Source of the DNA: Cheiracanthium punctorium
Taxonomy: Eukaryota; Arthropoda; Arachnida; Araneae; Cheiracanthiidae
DNA length: 64,000 nt
Assembly (NCBI GenBank): GCA_038373885.1
Contig: JAWZYV010002511.1
Coordinates: forward strand, 124,001-188,000
Direction of reading: 5' to 3'
Below are positions 1 to 11,212 of the stretch, piece by piece. The notes beneath the pieces were generated by a model. That model was not told where the DNA came from. It ran no database searches and was given only the letters and a program-made list of their open reading frames with translations. The translations under genes were made by a program, and so were the position numbers. Each line of letters opens with the position of its first letter. Positions within the stretch are counted from its first letter, which is position 1.

Positions 1-545
1 ATTAAACCATTTCTCAAACTACCTGTAGGGCCATTTTCGTTTTGGGCGTCCCTTATAAATTGCATATGATGGTTGCTTTCTGTTTTTGCTTATCAGAGTT
101 CTGAGAGAGTTTTTATTTTTAGTATCAAATATATAAACACATAGGTATTTCTTTAAAATTTTATTTTTTAGAAATTAGACTTTAGGTGAAGAGTTTTATT
201 TACAAAAAAATGTTCATTTGCAAATCAAGGGAGCCTGCACTAAAACCTGGGATCAAAAATTGGTATTTTAGCAGAAGTTCATTTCCATAGATGAATCGAC
301 GAAAACAAAATCATTCGTTATAGTTAATCACTCGTTTTCATTAAAGAAATGTAACTATACCAGGCAAGTCGGAGTGTCTAGGCAGATTATTTTACCAACC
401 ATGCGATAAATTCCAGAGCTGTATAACTTCCGCGGCGTAATGGAGTTGTCGCGATTTAATTGTTTCATCTGTTCCCTCTGTGGTTTGCAGAGGAAGATGA
501 TAAATGCCAACGGTTCTAAATCGAGAAATTTCATCTAGGAATCGT

Positions 546-615
546 CCCAGAGTAGCTCAGTGGTAGAGCACCCACACGTTGAGCGGTGGTCCTGGGTTCG
601 ACTCCCAGCTCTGGA
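546..615 (+). other. tRNA-like sequence (SINE promoter, copy 1)
   Basis: Contains a perfect A box (TAGCTCAGTGG) and B box (GGTTCGACTCC). The T arm CTGGG/CCCAG pairs, and the acceptor CCCAGAG pairs with CTCTGG apart from the terminal base. The anticodon arm is poor: the best stem, CCAC/GTGG, leaves a 10-nt loop, so a functional tRNA is unlikely. A run of five T (617-621) follows at once and could terminate RNA polymerase III. Best read as the promoter-bearing tRNA-derived part of the surrounding retroposon. Confidence 0.7.
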
Positions 616-832
616 ATTTTTCGCATGGTTGGTAAAATAATCAGCCTAGACACTCCGGCTTGCCTGGTATACTTGAGGTGTTGATGCAATCACTTTCGAA
701 AATATATATATAACTTCCGCGGCGTAATGGAGTTGTCGCGATTTAATTGTTTCATCTGTTCCCTCTGTGGTTTGCAGAGGAAGATGATAAATGCCAACGG
801 TTCTAAAGCGAGAAATTTCATCTGGGAATCGT

Positions 833-902
833 CCCAGAGTAGCTCAGTGGTAGAGCACCCACACGTTGAGCGGTGGTCCTGGGTTCGACTCCCAGCTCTG
901 GA
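833..902 (+). other. tRNA-like sequence (SINE promoter, copy 2)
   Basis: Exact repeat of the tRNA-like segment 287 bp upstream, with the same A and B boxes and the same defective anticodon arm. It differs downstream: only three T follow (904-906), so the polymerase III stop present after copy 1 is weakened here. Confidence 0.7.
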
Positions 903-1000
903 ATTTATCGCATGGTTGGTAAAATAATCAGCCTAGACACTCCGGCTTGCCAGGTATACTTGAGGGGTTGATGCAATCACTTTCTAAAGAAATGTAACTA

Positions 1001-2068
1001 GTTCTATATGATTATTAGGTGTTTAATAATGTCCAATTTGTTTAATAATGTAAATGTGGTAGCCATGCAAGTAGTGTCTTGTATTCTAAAAATCCAAAAA
1101 AGGATTCTGTTTTGATAGTCGGACATTTTAAGAATTTTTTCTAAAACAGTTTTCCCACTAAGTAAATATAGGATTTGTACAGTGTACAATGTTAACCTGT
1201 GTTCATATACGGAAATTAGTTTGTGAGCTTAAACGATATTTCAAATTTATTCTACCGTAATTCAATCCCTGATAAATGATGCAACTCATTTAAAGAATGT
1301 CCTGCTAATTTTCTTTTGTAAAAGAGAAGCCCTTTTGATGCATGCAAAACTCCAATACTCAAGAAAAGAAAAATTCTAAACCCTGTCTCCAGGAAAATTA
1401 TTTCAAAAGAATTTTTAAATTTGAATAATTGAAAACAATACACTGCTTCTGAATGCGGAGGAAAAAAATTTAAAAAACTAGAAGAAATTTTTATCGTCAT
1501 AAAATAGCGAAATTAAACCTTTGGAAATAAAAGTACCGCACTACTCAAACTGGAGAAACTCACATGACGATAATATGCCTCAGAAAATACCTTCTCCATC
1601 TCTAGGGAGAAGAGAATTTTTAGATTCTCCTCTTTATTCATTTCATTAAACGAAGTTTTTGCATTCTATTTTGGAAATGCAAAATTTGGAGGAATGCACA
1701 AAAAATATGTTTGCAGAAATCTAATTATATTTTCTCGTACGTACTTATCTCCAATCTTTTTTTTTTTTTTTTTTCGTCTTCTTTGGAACAATTATTACAT
1801 GTTGATGTTTTTTTCGGGATTTTTTTTTAAATTCTAAGAAATTGACTTTCCGGATCACAGAAAAATTTTTCACCGTTCTTTATTGGAGTACTTAATTATT
1901 AAAGATTGTTTTGTTTTTTTGCTTTTTGTTCTGTTAAAGGGTTTTCAATGATTTTAAGCATTAATTGAAACAAGTAATTATGTAATAAAAAAACTGATGC
2001 ATATGAAAATCTTATTTACCGGGAATGAAACATATATTTTGCGTTATTTTATGAGTTTTACTTAAATG
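1001..2068. other. unassigned AT-rich stretch
   Basis: No recognisable gene or element. Contains homopolymer T runs around 1759-1775. The short open frames are of the length expected by chance. Confidence 0.5.
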
Positions 2069-2250
2069 CATAGCTGACAACTACTACGGAAGGTAACTAA
2101 CCACGTTTTGAAAACAGCATATTTTTTAAGTATTATTTCAAAGTAGCAAACTGATCGCGCGCGCAGTACAACAATTTTGCTATATTTTAAGCCGAAAATT
2201 CTTATCTGGGAAAAGTAGTTCTTTATATTTCGTAGTAGTTGGCAGCTATG
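2069..2250. mobile_element. MITE family A, complete copy
   Basis: Palindromic element starting CATAGCTGACAACTACTACG and ending with the inverted form. It is flanked on both sides by TAAATG, a perfect 6-bp target duplication (2063-2068 and 2251-2256). Non-coding. Confidence 0.8.
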
Positions 2251-2526
2251 TAAATGACATACAGGAAAATGTTCAAAACAGAACAAACATTCATTGTAAG
2301 CGGATTCATTTTCAGGACAAAATGTTGAATCTGATGTAGTTTTTTTAATAGAGAGGGAGGTAAGATAAAAATAACATTTCATCTTCTAAGTTTTATGCCT
2401 ACCTTTAAAAAATGAAATTGAGGCTTCTTAATTATCGAAATCATTTTAAATGAAAAAAATAAAGTTAATAAACCATATTTTTTTTTTTCAAACCTAAGCT
2501 TTTAGTTAGAAGACGAGAACTTTTAC

Positions 2527-2705
2527 CAGAGTTGCCAACCGTTACGGAAAATAATTAACAATTTTTTGTAAACATTAATTTACGGTTTATAATATAATCA
2601 GATTTTTAAACACAGTGAGCTACTTCCTTCCTCTTTTAATTTTTTTTGTAAAATAGCCTTTTTATAAAAAGTGGTTAATTATATTCCGTATAAGTTTGCA
2701 ACCCT
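2527..2705. mobile_element. MITE family A copy
   Basis: Inverted ends CAGAGTTGCCAACC and GCAACCCTG with the subterminal motif ATAATTAAC and its inverse GTTAATTAT. Non-coding and moderately diverged. Confidence 0.65.
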
Positions 2706-2719
2706 GTTTCTACCAGTTA

Positions 2720-3331
2720 CGTAGCTGCCAACTTTTACGGAATATAACCAACACCTCGTAGATAAAGAAAGACTAACGACTCCTGCGTCACCAAGCTTTG
2801 ACGTCTGACAGGAGCCACATTTAAAAGTTTTATTTTAACAAAATAAAACTATAAAAAGTTTCTGGTGAATTTACTCATGACTAACAATATTTTAATAATT
2901 TGAGTTAAAAAATATAATTTTATGACAAATCGCAGTTTTTAACCATGACTAATTCGATAATATGAGGAAATAGATCAGAATGAATAATTTTGTAGGAGAA
3001 AGGTATTTTAATTTTAATTTTAAGATATTTTCTAATATCTGTAGCATTCTCCAGAAATTTAAAATAATTTTACTTTGTGAAAGTAAAACTGTGAAGACGT
3101 CGTTACTTGATGGCCTGGTAATGACGGCAAAGTTTCAGTTGCTATGCTTTCTATATGGAGGAGGTGTTGACACAACAGAGCACTTTTTGCAAACAGTAAA
3201 TTTATCATTACATCTTTTCAAATTAGAAACCAGCTCTCTTGTTGCACTCCGAAGCTTGAGCTATATTCTGAGCCGAAAGCTATTGTTTAGAAAAAGTGGT
3301 TGATTATACACGTTAAAATTTGGCAGCTGTG
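2720..3331. mobile_element. MITE family A copy split by family B
   Basis: The left part (2720-2748) and right part (about 3171-3331) together make a family A element. The right part resumes with CACTTTTTGCAAACAG, the expected internal sequence. Flanks CAGTTA and CACTTA match 5 of 6, as expected for an aged 6-bp target duplication. The middle is a family B insertion. Confidence 0.7.
2749..3170. mobile_element. MITE family B copy (nested)
   Basis: Long palindromic element with ends CAACACCTCGTAGATAAAG and GGAGGAGGTGTTG, and subterminal TGACGTC-type motifs. It lies inside a family A element, so it inserted later. Confidence 0.7.
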
Positions 3332-3337
3332 CACTTA

Positions 3338-3678
3338 TACATAGAATCTTTCGGCATTGCAATAATGTGATTTACTACATCTAAAACTGACAACCCATCC
3401 CTGTGCAAGTAAAAGTTTTTGAATTTGTAAGTTTTGACCTTTAATAAACACTTACACAAAATATTTCTTATGGAACAACAATAAATGTCAACGTACATCT
3501 TTTTATAAAGCTTTTTGCTAGTTAAGGAATATGCTGTAATAGGATTTCCCATAACTGCTTCCAGTAAACACGTAAAATAAATCACATAAAGTCTTTTGAA
3601 ACTGCTCACTAATCTTTCCTGATTTTTTTAATAACTTCGTTTTTAAAATTTTAATGTAACGTGCACTTTGATATTTAA
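3338..3678. other. unassigned AT-rich stretch
   Basis: Nothing recognised. The open frames here overlap low-complexity DNA. Confidence 0.4.
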
Positions 3679-3697
3679 TATATATATATATATATAC

Positions 3698-3740
<43 letters not shown>
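3679..3740. repeat. (TA)n microsatellite with CATA interruption
   Basis: Alternating TA with a central CATACATACATA block. Confidence 0.9.
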
Positions 3741-3744
<4 letters not shown>

Positions 3745-4227
3745 ATGTATAAAAAGGTAATTTGGGTTTTACTAGTTTGGGTATTGGTCAAGCGGGTACT
3801 TTCACTGTAAGTTTTACTTTCCTGTCATACTTGCCACGCGCGCTTTGGAGCTATGTTTTATTTATTTTGTTATTTGTCAAACATCAGGCCGTCGATTCTG
3901 AGTTCTTTTGATGTACACGTGTCCCCACGCCCTTGTGTCCCCGGATGTGGGTCATGTTGGTAAATGTGTGTGGTTCGATCAGAGATAAGAGAGAGGAGGA
4001 GTTGTGTCTTCGCAGACCACGTGGTGTGGTAAGTGTAAATACTCCCGCGCATCGAAAATCGGGGGACTTCTGCCACTGGAACTGCTTCATGAGTCCACGC
4101 TGATTCTTGTACCCGTCTCCCCTCCCCTCCCCTCCCCTCTTCTCATTCTAAATTGTAACTTAAATGTTATGATCAATAAACCATATTACCTGCCTTAACT
4201 CTGAAACTTTACTTGAAATATCTGACG

Positions 4228-4231
<4 letters not shown>
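3740..4231 (+). mobile_element. possible solo LTR between TA tracts
   Basis: A 490-bp segment of higher GC than its surroundings starts with TG and ends with CA, both edges abutting (TA)n tracts. It has a CCCCT-repeat pyrimidine stretch (4111-4138) and an AATAAA signal near 4174. No partner copy or internal domain is in the window, so a solo LTR is only a suggestion; a GC-rich unique insertion is equally possible. Confidence 0.25.

Positions 4232-4280
<49 letters not shown>
4232..4280. repeat. (TA)n microsatellite
   Basis: About 24 TA units immediately before the mariner-like left end, so the element probably inserted at a TA within this tract. Confidence 0.9.
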
Positions 4281-4283
<3 letters not shown>

Positions 4284-5917
4284 GGTGTAACAAAAATAGC
4301 CCCCAAACTTTGCACAGCCAGATTCCTCGTTGGAAGTACAGAAAAATTGCCCAAAGAACTGTACCTGTACGATCCATAGTTTACGAGAAAAATACAAAAA
4401 ACAAAGCATGACGTCATGTCCGGTGCAAGCAAAAAACACTTTATTTGCTGTTGAACTCGTATTTAAAAGGCGGCATCTGTCAACTACCGGTATTCTTCGC
4501 ATGGTGGTTATGAATTCCGTTCGTGAATATTGCGACATGTATTTGATGTACAGAGAATGTAAGGGGAATGCCTTACGAACAGCTAGGAGTATGCTTGTCG
4601 ATATCCGTCACGCCGTCCTCCCGATGCCAAAGTAATCCGCAGGCTGGACGACAGACTGCGAAATACGGGAAACGTCTGTCCGAGAGACAGTCGCCACGAT
4701 GTTGGAAAACCGCAGAGCGCTCTGACGGTAACACAGGCGGATGCAATACTGTTGCAGGGAGACGATACGCCAGTAGTCAGTACGCGCGCACTAGCCAGGC
4801 AGCTATATTCGAGTAAAAGTAGTGTGCACTAGAGATGAGCCGGGCTCGGGCTCTGTAACTCACAATTGCGTTCGGGCTCGGGCTCGTGAAAAATTTCTGT
4901 TTTATTGAACATACTCCTTGAAACAGATTTTTAAAAAGTGATTCATATGAAAAATAAAAGTACTTATAAAAAAAAAAAAAATAGCGGCGCGGGTGCCTAG
5001 AAGGCACGTGAAGCTCTTTGGGTATTTCAGAACGGCGGCTTATATTAAAAATAGATCATGTATCACTGTATAGCAGATCATGTATATGTGATATTGCATA
5101 GATATATTGCATAGTCATGAGATCGGACATTATTTCATAAACATAGATCTAAAGAATTAGAAAGTGCATTGAGAGTTTGCAACTATATTTGTCTTTAATT
5201 TGCACAAACGGCAAAATTTACTGTATTCTATCAAGGAATTACTTCTTTGAATTTTATTGAATTTTATTTATCTTCAGCTGAAATTTCGGGCTCGGGCTCC
5301 GACTTAAATAATATCGCTCGGGCTCGGATTAAGTCTTCGGGCTCGGGCTTCAAAAAATGAGCCCGAACTCATCTCTAGTGTGCACAGGCTCTTAGGGTCA
5401 GATGGGCTACCTCCATTTCGGTACACATCCGTGCAAGGTCTCCAACCAGATAACTTTCAGAAACTCTTGGACTTTTGTAAATGGCTGTTGCAGCAACATA
5501 ACACTGATAATGGTTTCATTGCACATGGACCGATGAAGCATGTTTCACTCGTGATGGGGTATTGAGCCGCCACAACAGCCATATGAGGTCCTACGTCAAT
5601 CCTCATGCAATCCGACCGCAATCACATCAGGTCGGCATACTCGGGGAACGCCTGATTGGTCCATATCTGTTGCCTGAACGATTCTCAGGACAGTCCTACT
5701 TGGTTTTTCTCAATGATGTCTTAACCGAGTTCCTCGATGACATACCCTTAGTGGCAATACGCAGCCTTTGGTTCCAGCATGATGGGGCGCCGGCGCATTT
5801 CTGTGCTCCTATACGTTACTGGTTGGATATGGCATACCTAGGCCGCTGGATCGGACGTGGGGGTCTTGTTTTATGGCCACCACGATCGCCAGATCTTAAA
5901 CCTTCGATTTTTTCCTC
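4281..5917 (+). pseudogene. mariner-like transposase pseudogene, 3' truncated
   Basis: Left end CAGGGTGTAACAAAAATAGC lies next to TA repeats. From about 4504 the frame encodes an N-terminal helix-turn-helix segment of the DUF4817 type (REYCDMYLMYRECKGNA). Frameshifts follow, then catalytic motifs of a mariner/Tc1 (IS630-like) DDE transposase: WTDEACFTRDG around 5530, WFQHDGAPAHF around 5773-5805, and WPPRSPDLKP around 5875-5904. The three acidic residues are still recognisable. The gene is interrupted by an hAT MITE (4830-5377), has several frame changes, and loses its C-terminus at about 5917 where foldback-family sequence begins. It would act in the nucleus by TA-targeted cut and paste; it is clearly dead. 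Confidence 0.85.
4822..5385. mobile_element. hAT MITE inserted in the mariner pseudogene
   Basis: The element at 4830-5377 has terminal inverted repeats beginning TAGAGATGAGC and ending CTCATCTCTA. A perfect 8-bp target duplication GTGTGCAC lies at 4822-4829 and 5378-5385, diagnostic of hAT. Subterminal regions repeat GGGCTCG many times (CGGGCTCGGGCTC), a likely transposase-binding array. No transposase is encoded. Confidence 0.9.
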
Positions 5918-7049
5918 AAACAATTTCAACCTTTATTCAGCTATCCAAAAACTTTATTTATTTCAAATCAGACAATGGCAGTTATTGTCTGTATCAGACA
6001 ATGGCAGCAGCAATTTTAAATTTATTTTCATATCTGACAGTCTAAATAAGCTTACGAAATCATGAAAATTTACAAAAATATACCAAAATTTTAATTCATG
6101 CGCGCTTTACATGAATTTTTTTCTAATTTATTTACTTTTTCCTTTCAAAAAAAATTTTTGTTTATCTCAAAAATACTATTCCAGAAAGTGTACAAATTAC
6201 AAATAAAATTCCTCCCATTATCCAGCTATCCAAAAATGTATTAATGTCCGCCTAAAAACATTCACCTCGTAAAGAAGGGTGAGTTTTACTCAGCGCATGT
6301 AAAACGCCAAAGGATGCCCCGCCGTTCATTCTTTAAGATCGCTCGTCAACCTATCAATGTTTTTACGTACTTAAAATCTTAAACACATCTGGTTGTGAAT
6401 CTCAAACGGTTATGTGGTATATGATCGTGTTAGTGTCGACTCTGTGTCGCTTAACCGCGTTTCGTTGTTATCTGACTGATAAAAAAAAAATATGCTTACG
6501 CAGTCGAAAGAACTAATGCTATGATACAACAGAAGCCAGTTTGAAGCTCATTATATGATGTGTTCAAGTAAGTTTATAAACCCTTAAGATAAGGGATAAA
6601 TTGATCGACGTTGAATAGTAAACCGTTGAAAAGGAACTATCCTGAACGATGAGAGAAGTCGCATCCTTTCGCGTTTTTAACCTGCGCTAAGTAAAACTCA
6701 CATTTCTTTACGGGAATTACATGCCTTTAGATAATATCAATACGTTTTTGGATAGCTGAATAATGGGAGCATTTTGTTTGTAATCTGTACGCTTACTGCC
6801 ATTGTCTGATTTGAAATAAATAACATTTTTTGAAAGGAAAATAACAGAAATGAAAACCATTCAATGAAAATCATTGAAAAAGAAGAATTTTTAAAATTTG
6901 CACGTGTCAAATTTTGGGTTATTGAAGAAAAAAATTAAAGTTAAATTTTCTCAAAAACTATTTTTATTCATACATATGAGGTTTAAATTGTAGTGTTTCG
7001 GCTCCTCTATCATTTATTACCAGGAATACGTCGAGTTACCAACTTTGTA
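5918..7049. mobile_element. foldback family, truncated copy
   Basis: The left half (about 5950-6380) and right half (about 6590-7049) are inverted copies of one another. Both carry the blocks GACAATGGCAGT and CGTTCATTCTTTA or their complements. The right outer end (GGAATACGTCGAGTTACC ... TTTGTA) matches the right end of the large foldback element near 50 kb. The outer left arm is missing where it meets the mariner pseudogene. Confidence 0.65.
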
Positions 7050-7080
7050 TGCCAGTGAAAATTTAGTACAATGTTTTCAG

Positions 7081-7242
7081 CATAGCTGCCAACTCTTCCG
7101 GTTTTTCCGGGTGATTTTCCACCGCTAATTTTTACTTACGAATTTAAGCTTAAAATAAGTCCAAAATTTTATCGTAACATAAAACTGTTTGAAGATAGTG
7201 GTGAAAAATCTTCCGGAAAAAACGGAAGTGTTGGCAGCTGTG
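7081..7242. mobile_element. MITE family C, complete copy
   Basis: Inverted ends CATAGCTGCCAACTCTTCCG and its complement; subterminal TTTTCCACC. Perfect 6-bp duplication TTTCAG on both sides (7075-7080, 7243-7248). Confidence 0.8.
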
Positions 7243-7248
7243 TTTCAG

Positions 7249-7988
7249 TTATTAACTATATTTTTTTTCTAATTACAATCATAAAACACTTAACTTTCTA
7301 TAAACAAAATAATAATTCCATTTTTATTTTTTTTCATTGTTTATGGGCAATCAAGGAATTGTACATTGTTTGCTCTGTTTTTCTTTCGTTCCTTAAATTT
7401 CGTTACAAAAAATACACAGATGGGGGAAAAATGAAATTTGAACATTCTCATTTTTATCGTGGAAAACCGCAAAGATATTACACGATATATTTGGCTTTAA
7501 TAAAAAAAAATGTTACGCTTCGGTGAATAGATACAATTCCAATTTTTCTCTGCGGCGCGCAGTGTGTAACCAATACTCCAAAAAGGAATCTTTTGTTATA
7601 TCTGTCGTTTTGGTCAAACGTAAGGGCGATGTTGGAATATGAAGTTGAAACAAAATATTAAAATGTAAAACTTTTTATTAGTTATTCATATAACTAAACA
7701 TTTTAAAATTATGAAAATAATAGAATAACTATTTTTGTAGGCATGTGTGGATATAGGTGTTATTTCAACAGATTCATTTTATCTTAATTTAAAAGAATAT
7801 CAACATTAACTCAGAGTTACAAGTAGCTAATCAAAAGCTTCGAATAAAAGCAGGAACTCTCTTTTTATGGAGAAAAAAAGCTGAGCAGCACTGCTATCTA
7901 AAAAATTAAACTATCTGCCAATATAATCCCAAACAAGCTGCAAACTCATGGTAGCCTATTGTAAAAGAACGCACAGTGTACACGTATA
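7249..7988. other. unassigned AT-rich stretch
   Basis: No element or gene recognised. Confidence 0.4.
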
Positions 7989-8169
7989 TATAGCTGCCAA
8001 CTATTCCGGAACACAACTAATAACTTTTTTAAACAGGAGCATTTGTGTTAATATTCATCAAAAATTTTTAACTTGGCGAGTACGTAGGTTACTATTGCGA
8101 AAAAATGCTTTAAAAAATTTACTATTTCCAAAATTGGTTAGCGATATTCCGGAATAGTTAGCAGCTATG
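7989..8169. mobile_element. MITE family A copy
   Basis: Inverted ends TATAGCTGCCAACTATTCCG and GGAATAGTTAGCAGCTATG, of family A length. The flanking hexamers match only 4 of 6. Confidence 0.65.
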
Positions 8170-8297
8170 CGTGTGTGTACATATACACGTATATGGAACA
8201 CGTTTCCACAAGTGACTTAAGAAATATTTCTTCTAGGTATCTATCCATGTTAAAAAAATATCTCCGCAAAACCTCGAAATCACTCCAGAACTAATTG

Positions 8298-8459
8298 CAT
8301 AGCTGCCAACTCTTCCGTTTTTTCCGGAAGATTTTTCACCACTATCTTCAAACAGATTTATGTTAAAATAAGATTTTGGACTTACTTGAAGCTTAAATTC
8401 GTAAGTAAAAATTAGTGGTGGAAAATCTTCCGGAAAAACCGGAAGAGTTTGCAGCTATG
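8298..8459. mobile_element. MITE family C copy
   Basis: Opposite orientation to the copy at 7081. Ends CATAGCTGCCAACTCTTCCG and GAGTTTGCAGCTATG. Flanks TAATTG and TAATCG (5 of 6). Confidence 0.8.
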
Positions 8460-8512
8460 TAATCGCAAGACGACTGAATATGTCTTCGCGTGGCATGCGC
8501 GGCTACGTCTGG

Positions 8513-8689
8513 ATACCCTTCAACTACTATGGAATATAATTAACCACTTCTTCAAGCAGGGATTTTCAAAATAAAGCATAACTAGATTTCTTCTCTCGGC
8601 GACTGGGTTGCTTACTATTTTCAAAAAATAGTTACAAAGTATGCTGTTTAAAAGTGTTTAATTAGGTTCCGTAGTAGTTGGAAGGTATG
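8513..8689. mobile_element. MITE family A, diverged copy
   Basis: CAACTACTATGGAATATAAT at the left and CCGTAGTAGTTGGAAGGTATG at the right (in part) show the family A arms; the outermost bases are degraded. Confidence 0.6.
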
Positions 8690-8803
8690 CGTCTCTATTT
8701 TCTGTGTTGACCAGTACACAGGAAGACGATAAATGCCGTTGTAAAGATAAATGGTAAATGCTGGCGTGAGACACTTGCAAATAATATGACGATTGCCTTT
8801 CAG

Positions 8804-8828
8804 CATAGCTGCCAACTACTATAATTAA
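8804..8828. mobile_element. MITE family A left-end fragment
   Basis: Only the terminal 25 bp remain. The hAT-like composite begins directly after it, and no right half follows at 9237, so the copy was truncated. Confidence 0.5.
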
Positions 8829-9236
8829 TAGGGATCGACCGATACCAGATTTCAACCGATACCCGATACTTTTTTACAAGGGACTATATACATGTTATAA
8901 TACAAAATTTAACATATCACAGCTACCAAAGATTTTCCACCACTAATTCTTGCATAGCAATTTATGCTTTAAATGAGGCCAAATTTCTAATTCAAGTTGT
9001 TTAAAATTGTGCTGGAAAACTCTCGAAAGTTTCCAGAAAGTTGGTAGTTATGTTATATAGGTCACATTTCCCATCACTTGCATTTGGAGGAATTTTTCTC
9101 TGTGTCAAAATTTTCCGGAATGTAAGTGACAGGAAATTAGGTTCCATGTAAAATTCATTATTCTATGTTGGTATGTATACAGCCCTTTGTAAAAAAGTAT
9201 CGGTATCGGTTAAAATATGGTATCGGTCGAGCCCTA
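8829..9236. mobile_element. hAT-like MITE carrying a family C element
   Basis: Inverted ends TAGGGATCGACCGATACC and GGTATCGGTCGAGCCCTA, with subterminal CCGATAC repeats and TTTTTTACAA blocks. A decayed family C element sits at 8928-9052. The same composite, including the internal element at the same place, is found inverted at 11044-11580. No clear 8-bp duplication is visible here. Confidence 0.7.
8928..9052. mobile_element. MITE family C remnant inside the hAT-like composite
   Basis: Retains GATTTTCCACCACTAATT and decayed termini (CACAGCTACC / TTGGTAGTTATG). Confidence 0.6.
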
Positions 9237-10077
9237 GAAATTATTATTTTTGCTACAAACATGTCTAATTAATGTTAAGGTATAGAAAACTGGAAATACA
9301 ACAATATTGCACCTTCGTGTTTCAAAAATGAAAGCTTTTCCATAATACGTGTTCAAAATAGTTTTGAAAATTAGAACATATTTCCCAGATTATGCTTGAA
9401 ATGAGTGTGCAAAAAAAGTCTTCGTAGTATTTAGAATTAATAAAACTTTAAGTGAATGCTCAACGTGCAATTCTCTTATATCTCTGGTATAAAAGTGTCT
9501 TAGTGGTATTACAAGTGTTATCGAGAATATTAAAAAATGTTTGGAACTGTAGATGTAAACTAAATGTGCATTCTTTGTAACATTTAGAATCAATAAAAGT
9601 TTTAATGAATAATTAATACTTTTTCATTTTATATATCTGGGAATGAGTTGCCAGAATCTATAAATCTGCAGTTGTATTCTTTGAGGGTATACATTGGGAG
9701 AACTTATATTTTATGTGTTCGGCATTCATAGGTTTATTTTTCAATGTTCATCGACACTATAATCTATAAAAATTTGACAGCTGCTAAAACTTTTTTTGAA
9801 AACCTGTCATTGATTTAATCTATTATTATCATGTACTGTTTGAACTTAAGCAAACACAAATATAGTTCAGTTTTCTTAAGTTTAAGGGATAAGTTTTCGA
9901 CTTGCGGAGTTATTCTTCATTGGTAGTATTACGCTCATGAAAGGACGGCTTCTTTATTGAAAGCCTCTATCATCGCAACGGAATGACCCAACTTAGTCTA
10001 CGTTACTACGGGCACCTAGTTCATCCTATTAACTATTTCCATGTACTTGTGAGATTACCGTGAGTGCATTGGGTTTT
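9237..10077. other. unassigned AT-rich stretch
   Basis: No gene or repeat family recognised. Confidence 0.4.
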
Positions 10078-10440
10078 GACAACACTTTCTAGATATAGAA
10101 AGCCTTGCAACTCCTACGTCATCAAGGTTTGACGTCAAGATTCGACCTACTTGTAAAAGGTGTTTTTTTTTAAATAAAATTTTAAGGCAAATGGCAGTTT
10201 TTAACTGCGACTAATTAGATAATATGACAAGGAAATAGATCAGAACGAATAATTTCGTATGAGAAAGGTATTTTAATTTTAATGTTTAATTTAAGATATT
10301 TTCTAATATTTGTAGCATTCACCAATTATTTTAGACAGTTTTACTTTGTGAAATGAAAACTGTGTTAGCAGCACTTTCGTAGGCCTAATGATGTCGTCAA
10401 AGCTGGAGTTGTTAGGCTCTCTATATGCAGGAGGTGTTGA
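10078..10440. mobile_element. MITE family B copy
   Basis: Ends CAACACTTTCTAGATATAG and GCAGGAGGTGTTGA with matching inverted arms (GCCTTGCAACTCC ... GGAGTTGTTAGGC). Non-coding. Confidence 0.7.
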
Positions 10441-10846
10441 ATAGCATCGCATAAGTTCGTCTATCAACAATTACAACAATGCCATTTTGTTTGCTCTTAT
10501 CTTTCATGTTGATTTCATTGCCATGCATCCGAAGCATGAAAAAGAAGTTAATTAATTATCGTAAGTTATGCAAGCCTGTTCTTTTTTTTTTGTGTGTGTG
10601 TGTAAGCGGGGTCACACAATATTAATAACATTCTTGAATGAAAGTACAATACATTATTAATTTCATTAATTGCTTTTGGAATTCGAAAAGAAAACGGTAT
10701 TTGGTTTAAATGTGGAAAGCAGTACCTCGCATAAGAGACTTTCCCACTGTACTCAGTCATGTTTTTTTTAACACACTTTCCGTAAGCTTATATGGAATTT
10801 TTAATATTGTTCTCTGAAGTCCATCTTGAATGTTCTTGACTAGTAG
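10441..10846. other. unassigned AT-rich stretch with a short (GT)n
   Basis: Contains a TTTTTTTTTGTGTGTGTGTG tract near 10590-10604. Otherwise nothing recognised. Confidence 0.4.
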
Positions 10847-11023
10847 TAGAGTTCCCAACTGCTCCGGAATATAATTAACCGCTTTTTTTAAACAGTAAAT
10901 TTTGGCTTACCTATACCGAAATTTCGAATCTGAAGGTGTGGGTTGTTTATCACTTATTATAAAGTATTTAAAAAATTACTGTTTCCAAAAAGTGGTTAAT
11001 TATATTCTCGATATCGACATCTG
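10847..11023. mobile_element. MITE family A copy
   Basis: Arms CCCAACTGCTCCGGAATATA and AAAGTGGTTAATTATATTC. Flanks TAGTAG and TATTAG match 5 of 6. Confidence 0.7.
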
Positions 11024-11212
11024 TATTAGTAGAGGTAAAATGTTAAGGGATCGACCGATACCCAATACTTTTTTACAAAGGGCTGTATACATATCAACAT
11101 AGAAAATTGAATTTTACGTGGAACCTAATTTCCTGTCACTTACATTCGGAAAAATGTAGACACTGAGAAAAATTTCTCCAAATGCAAGTGATGGGAAACG
11201 TGGTCTACACAA

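Larger units (their letters stand above)
342..1000 (+). mobile_element. dimeric tRNA-like retroposon with 16-bp target duplication
   Basis: The direct repeat TAAAGAAATGTAACTA occurs at 342-357 and 985-1000 and brackets 358-984. Such a long, perfect duplication is typical of LINE-machinery insertion. Inside, a 287-bp unit is repeated in tandem (422-708 and 709-984). Each unit carries a tRNA-like segment with intact A and B boxes. The left end (358-421) is the inverted complement of the segment that follows the tRNA-like part (about 607-671 and 894-958), so arm, unit and arm can fold into a 60-bp-stem hairpin. There is no poly(A) tail. What is seen: duplication, tandem unit, inverted arms, tRNA promoter. 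What is inferred: a SINE-like dimer mobilised as one piece. Confidence 0.75.

Noticed and set aside
546..902. Two functional tRNA genes
   Set aside because: A and B boxes are intact but the anticodon stem does not form with a normal 7-nt loop, and both copies lie inside a mobile, duplicated unit.
3313..3703. Open frames of 98 and 61 codons on the minus strand
   Set aside because: Low-complexity translations of AT-rich and TA-repeat DNA.
4004..4198. Small coding gene in the GC-richer segment near 4 kb
   Set aside because: Several overlapping frames of similar size exist on both strands here, driven by base composition; no domain.
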